From the NCBI GenBank assembly GCA_964408735.1, contig CAYPAX010000130.1:1-10674 (forward strand): a stretch of DNA of 10,674 nucleotides, in the 5' to 3' direction. Positions within the stretch are counted from its first letter, which is position 1, and each line of letters begins with the position of its first letter. The position numbers and the translations under genes were made by a program. Positions 1 to 4,910 of the stretch are shown here, in pieces. This DNA comes from UBA7887 sp964408735 (lineage in GTDB: Bacteria > Pseudomonadota > Alphaproteobacteria > UBA7887). The notes below the pieces were generated by a model. The model was given only the letters and a program-made list of their open reading frames with translations. It was not told the origin of the DNA and did no database searches.

Positions 1-597
1 ACCTACGGAACCGTCGTTGCCTAACAAAATGTGCGAAAGATTCTGGACACTACCCTCGCTTTCGAACCACGGGCGCTTGGCGACCCAGGCTCGGGTGCGC
101 CAGCTCGGGTGGGGCAACGGTATTGTGGCGGGCAGATGCGCTCGCCAATCGGCTACAACGGCGCCGACGCCGGCCCTGGCGGCGCGGCCGAGATAGTGCT
201 TTTGGGCATAGCCGCCGACCAGCAGGGTCAGCGCGATCGCCGGCAGTGCCGCCAGCACGCGGCCATGCCACGCCGGTGCGCATTCGGGCATGGGCGGTGC
301 GTCGCCGCCTTTCGGATTGCGGCCGGGATAGCACAGGCCCATGGGCATGATGGCGATGCGGTTTTGGTCGTAGAAGAGCGCTTTGTCGATGCCGAGCCAG
401 CCGCGCAGGCGGTCGCCCGACGGGTCGTCGAAGGGGGTGCCCGAAGCGTGCACCCGCGTGCCCGGCGCCTGGCCGATGATGAGCAAGCGCGCACTGGCGG
501 CGGCCCGCAGCACCGGGCGCGGGCCGAGCGGCAGGCGATCGGCGCAAAGGCGGCAGGCGCGGGCCTCGGCCAGCACGGTATCGAGGCTGTCCGCCAT
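1..597 (-). CDS. Uracil-DNA glycosylase family protein (family 4-like, Fe-S), 3' end outside window
   Basis: Predicted DNA-repair enzyme that removes uracil from DNA. I translated 199 residues from ATG 597 and the frame is still open at base 1. Seen: an N-terminal CxxC (C15, C18), a GQAPG motif (42-46) where family 4 enzymes usually have GEAPG, PFDDPSGDRLR around 55-65, C89 in MGLCYPG, C106 in PEC, VGGYAQ near 127-132, and LPHPS at 161-165 followed by W..K.PWFE. Four cysteines with this spacing match the 4Fe-4S ligands known in family 4 glycosylases, and HPS is the usual second active-site motif. The ATG overlaps the stop of the upstream gene (TGATG) and has no separate good ribosome binding site, so translation is probably coupled. 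After residue 179 (ending PWFE) the family resemblance stops and the DNA is less GC-rich; the true C-terminus may be altered. Family assignment is firm; uracil activity is inferred. Confidence 0.85.
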   Translation of the reverse strand, partial: MADSLDTVLAEARACRLCADRLPLGPRPVLRAAASARLLIIGQAPGTRVHASGTPFDDPSGDRLRGWLGIDKALFYDQNRIAIMPMGLCYPGRNPKGGDAPPMPECAPAWHGRVLAALPAIALTLLVGGYAQKHYLGRAARAGVGAVVADWRAHLPATIPLPHPSWRTRAWVAKRPWFESEGSVQNLSHILLGNDGSVG

Positions 598-1139
598 CAG
601 TCGCGCAAGGGATAGACGGCGGCACGAGCATAGTCCGCGCCGGCCGCGCCGAGGTGGCTTTCGAACAGCACCACCTCTTCGACCATGAAGCCTTCCCAGC
701 GCTCCTCGGCGAGCACGGAAAGCTGCTGCCCCACCGCTTCCGGGTCGGCGCCCTTGAGGCGCGCGAGAGTGATATGCGGTGAGAACTTGCGCCGATCCGG
801 CGCCACATCCGCCGTGGCAAGCCGCGTTACCACCTGCATGCGCAGGGCCGATAGCGCGGGCGTCGGCGCGACCGCGATATGCAGCGAGCGCAGGCGCCGG
901 GCGGGGCCGAAGGCGCCGGGCTCGCCCAGGCTCACGGTGAACGGCGCGGCACGGAGCCCGCTCAGCGCCGCGTCGATGTCACGCGCCTGGACACCATCGA
1001 CCTCGCCGATGAAGCGCAGGGTTACGTGGATGTTGTCCGCCGCCACCCAGCGCGCGCCGCGCAGGCCGCCTTCGGTTCCCGCCAGGCGCTTGCGCAACGC
1101 GGCCGGCGGCGCGATGGCGACGAACAGACGGTGATTCAC
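597..1139 (-). CDS. thpR: RNA 2',3'-cyclic phosphodiesterase (2'-5' RNA ligase family)
   Basis: Member of the 2H phosphoesterase superfamily. In the family the enzyme opens 2',3'-cyclic phosphates on RNA ends, and some members ligate tRNA halves through 2'-5' bonds. The 180-residue product has the usual family length. Both catalytic HxTx motifs are visible: HVTL at 38-41 and HITL at 122-125, the second preceded by RKFSP. The N-terminus (RLFVAIAPP) is typical. The start is GTG at 1139, seven bases after an AAGGG that lies in the last codons of the upstream gene, so it is probably made by translational coupling. Its stop overlaps the ATG of the glycosylase gene. It is the middle gene of a tight three-gene operon; the pairing of RNA-end processing with DNA repair may be only shared transcription. 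Confidence 0.93.
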   Translation of the reverse strand: MNHRLFVAIAPPAALRKRLAGTEGGLRGARWVAADNIHVTLRFIGEVDGVQARDIDAALSGLRAAPFTVSLGEPGAFGPARRLRSLHIAVAPTPALSALRMQVVTRLATADVAPDRRKFSPHITLARLKGADPEAVGQQLSVLAEERWEGFMVEEVVLFESHLGAAGADYARAAVYPLRD

Positions 1140-1142
1140 TTC

Positions 1143-1463
1143 TCAGCCCTTGCGCGCGCCGTGCAGAATGGCGCGGAGATGGCCGTGCAGGTGCCAGGAC
1201 AGGCGCTCGTAGCGGCGCAGCAGGGCGCGGATTTCGTCCTCGTCGATATTTCCGTCGCATGCGACCTCTTCGGCAAGAGTGCGCTTCAGGCCCGTCTCGA
1301 GCCGCTGCACCATGCGCTCGGTCTGGTCGACGAGGTCGCTCAGGGCATCCGCGCCGGCGCGCGCGTCGCCATGGCGGGCCGCATCGGCGCGGGCGACCTG
1401 CTCCGCATCCTGGGCCGCCTTGAGGCGGCTGAAGGTCTCGAACGGTGTCAGCTTCTCGTCCAT
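1143..1463 (-). CDS. Hypothetical small helical protein, first gene of operon
   Basis: I do not recognise this family. The preferred ATG at 1463 gives 106 residues, beginning MDEKLTPFETFSRL. A G-rich stretch (GGTGGG) three bases upstream may act as a weak ribosome binding site. A longer reading from TTG at 1526 is also open (127 residues), but it would cross the promoter region of the divergent peroxiredoxin gene, and its extra N-terminus looks like translated spacer. The product is soluble, alanine- and charge-rich and probably mostly helical, with no signal peptide, membrane segment or cysteine pair (one Cys only). The middle (ALSDLVDQTERMVQRLE) could form a coiled coil. It ends 3 bp before the thpR start, and its last codons carry the thpR ribosome binding site, so it is co-transcribed. 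The coding call rests on this tight spacing and an intact frame. Confidence 0.7.
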   Translation of the reverse strand: MDEKLTPFETFSRLKAAQDAEQVARADAARHGDARAGADALSDLVDQTERMVQRLETGLKRTLAEEVACDGNIDEDEIRALLRRYERLSWHLHGHLRAILHGARKG

Positions 1464-1513
1464 TGCCCACCACGGTAGCGCCTCGCGCCAAGCGCCGAAA
1501 GCCCGAATGCTGC

Positions 1514-1519
1514 TATAAG
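1514..1519 (+). promoter_or_regulatory. Possible -10 box of the peroxiredoxin-like gene
   Basis: TATAAG lies 27 bases before the GTG start in an otherwise GC-rich spacer, which would give a leader of about 20 bases. No convincing -35 element is seen 16-18 bases upstream, so this is a weak call based on position and composition only. Confidence 0.3.
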
Positions 1520-1531
1520 GATCCAAACTAC

Positions 1532-1537
1532 AAGGAG
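1532..1537 (+). promoter_or_regulatory. Ribosome binding site that fixes the GTG start at 1547
   Basis: AAGGAG is a near-perfect Shine-Dalgarno sequence, nine bases before GTG 1547. It rules against the longer in-frame start at 1445, which would add 34 residues with no family resemblance and overlap the divergent gene. Confidence 0.75.
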
Positions 1538-1546
1538 TGGTGCATC

Positions 1547-2191
1547 GTGGAGATTGGAGAACAGGCTGCGGCGTTTACGGTCAGCGCGGTAAACCGCGAG
1601 GGTCAGGTTGGCTTGGCTGATTACCTCGGGCGCAGCGCCCTGTTGCTCGGGCTTTTTCGCGGGCTGCACTGCCCCTTCTGCCGCCGCCAGGTCATTCAGA
1701 TGAACGGCTACCGCGAGCGCTTGCAGGGACTAGGGGTAGAGCCCCTGGCTGTGGTCAATACGGAGCCGGATCGCGGGCGGCTTTATTATGGTCGCCTCGG
1801 CCTCGCCATGACCGTCGCGGCGGATGCCGACTGGGTCACCCACCACGCCTACGGCCTGCGCCGGCCGGAAGTGACGGAGGGCAAGACCGATTGGCCGCGT
1901 GCCATCAATCTCGAGGAATTTCTCGCCGTCCGCGTCAACCCCACCAACGAGATGCCGCAGGCCGTCTCGCCGCTCGAAGGCAACGAGGTGCTGAACCGCA
2001 TCGACGGCTTCGAGCTCAACGATGTGGACAGACGCATCCAGGGCGACCACGGCATGACCGGCGCCGGCTATGCGCTGATCGACAAGGCCGGCGTGCTGCG
2101 CTGGCGCTGGCTGCAAGGCGACGCCGGCCTCGACGAGCTGGTGCGCTTCCCCTCGGAACAAACCATTTTCGATGAGGCCGCGGCCTTGTAG
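1547..2191 (+). CDS. Peroxiredoxin-like / AhpC-TSA family thioredoxin-fold protein
   Basis: Predicted cytoplasmic thiol peroxidase or reductase of the redoxin superfamily, 214 residues from GTG 1547. Seen: an N-terminal segment typical of the fold (GEQAAAFTVSAVN), then a hydrophobic strand running into FRGLHCPFCRRQ with C42 and C45 (CPFC). In AhpC/TSA relatives the first cysteine of this loop is the peroxidatic one; the second makes a thioredoxin-like CxxC. A later strand (GYALIDKAGVLRWRW) matches the usual redoxin segment before the C-terminus. The middle insert (about 105-160) is longer than in small thioredoxins, and I cannot assign it. There is no signal peptide. The gene stands alone on this strand with its own ribosome binding site, is divergent from the thpR operon, and its stop is only 3 bp from the end of the convergent symporter gene. 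The substrate (H2O2, organic peroxide or protein disulfide) is unknown. Confidence 0.82.
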   Translation: MEIGEQAAAFTVSAVNREGQVGLADYLGRSALLLGLFRGLHCPFCRRQVIQMNGYRERLQGLGVEPLAVVNTEPDRGRLYYGRLGLAMTVAADADWVTHHAYGLRRPEVTEGKTDWPRAINLEEFLAVRVNPTNEMPQAVSPLEGNEVLNRIDGFELNDVDRRIQGDHGMTGAGYALIDKAGVLRWRWLQGDAGLDELVRFPSEQTIFDEAAAL

Positions 2192-2194
2192 GCG

Positions 2195-3664
2195 CTATGC
2201 CTCGACGAATCCGGCGACGTGCTCGCGCTGCTCCGCGCGCGGCTTGAGGATCAGGCTGAGGCCGACGAAGACGACCAGGTTGGCGGCGAAGGCGATCATG
2301 CCGGGGTTGATGTCGAAGGGGGCCGCCTCGACGCCGAACTGGAGATAGGCGTTGGTCGCCGCGCCCGCCGCCAGCCCGCCGATGGCGCCCTCGCGGGTGG
2401 CGCGGCGCCAATAGAGCGCGCCGTAGACCGGCGGGGCGAGCTGGATGATGTAGCCATAGGCGCCGAGCAAGAGCTGGATCAAGCCTTCGCCGCCGAAGAT
2501 CGCCAGGTAATAGGCGGCGCCGCCGACCGCGACCACGGCCAGGCGCATGACCAGCAATTGTGTGCGATCGGCCATGTCGGGCTTGAGCGGCAGGATGATG
2601 TCGCGGCCGACCGATACGGAAGCGCCGTGACTGATGGCGTCCGACGACGACATCGCCGCGGCCAGGGCACCGGCGCCGATGAGGCCGTAGACCAGGCCCG
2701 AGGCGCCGAGCTCGTGGGTGATGAGATAGGGCAGGACCTGGTCCGGCTTGTCGATGGCGTCCGGCGGCACCACGCCGATGGCGGCGAAGCCGATGAACAG
2801 CACCGGCACCAGGAACAGCGCGAAGATCGGATAGGCCAGCACCGTGAGCTTGATGCGCTTCTCGCTGGTCGTATAGGACTTGGTGAAGAGATGCGGCCAC
2901 ATCACGAAGCCGATGGTCGAGATGATCACCGCCGAGGAGAAGGCGGTCGCCGACATCACCGAGCCTTCCCTGCCGATGAGCAGAAAATCGGGCCGCTCGG
3001 CGGCAATGGCGGCGAACATGGTTTCGGTGCCGCCGTGCAAGGTTAGTACAAGGTAGAGGCCGAGGATCCAGGCGATCACCAGCATAAGGATAGCCTGCAA
3101 AACATCCGACCAGGCGGCACCGCGCACGCCGCTCGTCACCACATAGACGACGACGATGCCGTAGGCCAGCAGCGCCCCGGCCCAGAACGGAATGTGGCCC
3201 TCGGTCAGCACGTTGAAGACATAGGCCATGCCCTTGATCTGCAAGGTCAAATACTGGATGAATGCGAGCACCGAGACGATGCCGACCAGCACCACCAGCA
3301 AGCGCGAGCGATAGCGGTCGCCGAGCAGGTCGCCCATGCTGAAATAGTCCCGCGCCGCCCCCAGCCGCGCCACCTTTGGCCCGATCAGGTACCAGGGCAG
3401 CAGGCCCAACGCCGCATAGGCGAGGATGTAGAAGGCCGCCGCCCCCTTGGCATAGGCCCAGCCCGGCCCGCCGAGAAAGGCGAAGGCCGAGAAGATGGTG
3501 CCGCCCATGAGAAACCACATCACCACCAGCCCCAGCCCGCGGTCGGCGACCGCATATTCCGAGACCGAGAAGTGCGAGCGCCCGCGCCCCGCCGCCAGGC
3601 CGAGGCCGAAGGCGAACACCAGATAGGCGCCCATCGCTGCCAGCGCGATATGCCAGGCCGCCAT
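2195..3664 (-). CDS. Sodium:solute symporter family (SSS/SLC5) permease
   Basis: Inner-membrane Na+-coupled uptake permease of 489 residues, close to the family norm, with about 13 hydrophobic segments spread over the whole protein. Hallmarks seen: FLMGGTIFSAFAFLGGPGWAY (51-71), the SSS signature stretch ending VRGAAWSDVLQ (180-190), MWPHLFTKSYTT near 255-266, and AAAMSSSDAISH (335-346), which holds the serines equivalent to the family's Na2 sodium site. The substrate cannot be read from sequence. Relatives with this layout and a small partner gene include monocarboxylate (MctP/ActP-like) and pantothenate-like transporters, so a short organic acid is a reasonable guess only. ATG 3664 lies 3 bp after the stop of the small membrane protein, and a run of Gs at the end of that gene supplies the ribosome binding site. 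The two are one operon. The C-terminus is short and charged, without a fused kinase domain. Confidence 0.92.
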   Translation of the reverse strand: MAAWHIALAAMGAYLVFAFGLGLAAGRGRSHFSVSEYAVADRGLGLVVMWFLMGGTIFSAFAFLGGPGWAYAKGAAAFYILAYAALGLLPWYLIGPKVARLGAARDYFSMGDLLGDRYRSRLLVVLVGIVSVLAFIQYLTLQIKGMAYVFNVLTEGHIPFWAGALLAYGIVVVYVVTSGVRGAAWSDVLQAILMLVIAWILGLYLVLTLHGGTETMFAAIAAERPDFLLIGREGSVMSATAFSSAVIISTIGFVMWPHLFTKSYTTSEKRIKLTVLAYPIFALFLVPVLFIGFAAIGVVPPDAIDKPDQVLPYLITHELGASGLVYGLIGAGALAAAMSSSDAISHGASVSVGRDIILPLKPDMADRTQLLVMRLAVVAVGGAAYYLAIFGGEGLIQLLLGAYGYIIQLAPPVYGALYWRRATREGAIGGLAAGAATNAYLQFGVEAAPFDINPGMIAFAANLVVFVGLSLILKPRAEQREHVAGFVEA

Positions 3665-3667
3665 GCT

Positions 3668-3889
3668 CTAGCGCCCCCCACCGTGCTCGTAGCGGTAGAA
3701 GGCCACCAGCACCACGAACTCGACCATGATCCAGCCCACCACCCAGGCCATGGAGAAGGGCAGGCCGAGCACCATCGGCTCGACGCGGTTGCCGATGGCA
3801 AACAGCGGAAACACCATCACCGCCATCATGGCGACGACAAAGACCACAAACGCGCGAGGCGCGCGCCGCACCGATTGTTCCGCTTCCAT
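3668..3889 (-). CDS. DUF3311-like small membrane protein, symporter partner
   Basis: A 73-residue protein with two hydrophobic segments, about 13-33 and 43-65, separated by NRVEPMVLGLPF. The P.lfGlPF-like turn between two helices, and the position directly ahead of an SSS permease, match DUF3311-type proteins; DUF485 and DUF4212 play the same neighbour role for other SSS permeases. It is presumably an accessory subunit or stability partner, a role inferred from gene order. I chose ATG 3889 because a GGGGGA ribosome binding site lies six bases upstream; a longer in-frame reading to 3961 would run through the palindrome in the leader. A second, broken copy of this gene lies at 7466-7612, which confirms the start: the two copies match without gaps up to this ATG. 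Confidence 0.8.
   Translation of the reverse strand: MEAEQSVRRAPRAFVVFVVAMMAVMVFPLFAIGNRVEPMVLGLPFSMAWVVGWIMVEFVVLVAFYRYEHGGGR
3744..3889 (-). repeat. Direct repeat unit A (5' part of the small-subunit gene)
   Basis: This stretch is repeated at 7467-7612 in the same orientation with a constant offset of 3723 bases and no gaps. By hand count 123 of 136 positions match between 3754-3889 and 7477-7612, and a further CAGGCCA matches at the distal end. The two units bracket the cyclase gene. Some weaker similarity continues upstream of the ATG, such as GCGCAATG in both leaders. It looks like a gene duplication rather than an insertion-sequence terminus, because the repeat is coding sequence in frame. 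Confidence 0.85.
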
Positions 3890-3925
3890 AACCGTTCCCC
3901 CAGTCTGGTCCCAGTGGATGGTAAG

Positions 3926-3951
3926 CGCATTGCCGGTGCCGGCGCAATGCG
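3926..3951. promoter_or_regulatory. 26-bp palindrome ahead of the small-subunit/symporter operon
   Basis: Two perfect 8-base arms, CGCATTGC and GCAATGCG, are separated by ten bases that are themselves nearly self-complementary (GCCGG/CCGGC in the minus-strand reading). It lies 37-62 bases before ATG 3889 and 36-61 bases after the cyclase stop. It could be an operator for a dimeric regulator, a leader hairpin, or a stem that ends the cyclase transcript. No T-run follows on either strand, so it is not a standard intrinsic terminator. A second small stem (TGCGG/CCGCA) sits at 3966-3976. Function is inferred from symmetry and position. Confidence 0.4.
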
Positions 3952-3986
3952 GCAGCGCCAAGGCTTGCGGCCCCGCAGGACGGGCA

Positions 3987-4910
3987 CTATTTCAGCTCGT
4001 CCAATAGCGCCTTCGCAGCAATTAGGTCAGGGGTATCGAAACCCTCGGTGAACCAGTCATAGACGGGCGCGAGGAGGTCGCGCGCCTCATGGGTCTTGCC
4101 TTGGGATTGCCAGAGACGTGCGAGGGTCCGGGAGGCCTGCAATTCATTCATGCGATATTGGCACTCCTTTGCGATTCGTATCGTCTCCAAGAGCAGTCTT
4201 TCCGCCTCGCTTGCCTGGGCACCGTGGCGGGCGATATCGACTTCCGCTTGAATACAAGACGCCTGTAGAAAATAGTCCTTTCCGTTATTGCGCTCGATGT
4301 AAGGCACGACACCAGCTATCACTTCGTTGGCACCATCAAGATCGCCCATCACGAAATGTGCCTTGGCCAGGCACATTTCTGCCAAGCTGCTGATATAGTC
4401 GGACCCGGTCGCCTTGCCGAATTCGAGGCTTTCGGAAATCTCTTCGAAGCCGCCAGCCGACTGCCCCATCGCGACGTGCGCGTGGCCAAGCAACGGCAAC
4501 GACACATTCAGCCAGAACGGTATGTTCTGCGCCCCGGAATATTCGGTATTCTTTGCCGTGCGATCCAATACGGTCTGCCTGTCACCCAGCAAGAAGGACC
4601 CGAAGGACGTAATCTGCAGTGCTTGCGCGATCGAAAACGGATGTCCGCCCTGGGTTGCGATTTCGATCGCCTGAAGTCCGAGTGCCCGGGCCTTGTCGGC
4701 ATATCCCAGGACAGCTTGACTCCACGACAGCCAAGCCAAAACGGTGGTTTCGATATCCATCCCCAAGAGTTGCAGCGCCGCGTCGCGATGGCGACCGCGG
4801 TCATAGGCCGCCAGCATGTCTTCCATTATTCTTGCACCCTCCAAGCCGCGGCCAACATGCAAGAGAATGCAGCCATATAAGCCCGAGGAAACTATTGCCA
4901 GATCGGCATC
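3987..4910 (-). pseudogene. C-terminal TPR part of the cyclase regulator, cut off by an in-frame stop
   Basis: This is the downstream continuation of the gene at 4911-7325 in the same reading frame. It holds 307 codons with no further stop until TAG 3987-3989. Right after the TGA the frame reads DADLAIVSSGLYGCILLHVG and continues as helix-turn-helix TPR-like repeats. It ends LLAPVYDWFTEGFDTPDLIAAKALLDELK-like (split: LLAPVYDWFTEGFD, then DLIAAKALLDEL), the standard C-terminus of cyclase/AAA/TPR regulators. The protein would be 1112 residues if the stop were read through, a normal length for the family. There is no credible own start: the first candidate is TTG 4862 with no ribosome binding site, inside a TPR helix. 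The DNA is patchily less GC-rich than its surroundings (29 of 60 bases G or C in 4261-4320). It is either a dead fragment, a readthrough product, or the result of a sequencing error at 4911-4913. Confidence 0.8.

Noticed and set aside
50..820. 256-codon minus-strand frame across glycosylase and thpR
   Set aside because: It is low-complexity Arg/Ser/Pro-rich and overlaps two frames with clear enzyme motifs.
1445..1546. Longer N-terminus for the peroxiredoxin-like protein
   Set aside because: No ribosome binding site at 1445, overlap with the divergent gene, and no family resemblance; AAGGAG before GTG 1547 fixes the shorter start.
2016..3947. Long minus-strand open frame (643 codons) overlapping the symporter gene
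   Set aside because: It is a second frame across the symporter and small-subunit genes, rich in Arg, Gly and His, without recognisable motifs; the overlapping frame has clear SSS signatures and membrane helices.
3926..3976. Intrinsic terminator after the cyclase gene
   Set aside because: The stems are GC-rich but no T-run follows on the transcribed strand; kept only as a palindrome of unknown role.
3987..4862. Independent TPR gene starting at TTG 4862
   Set aside because: The frame runs back without a break to the TGA at 4911-4913 with family-like residues between, and there is no ribosome binding site at the TTG; it is the tail of the cyclase gene.
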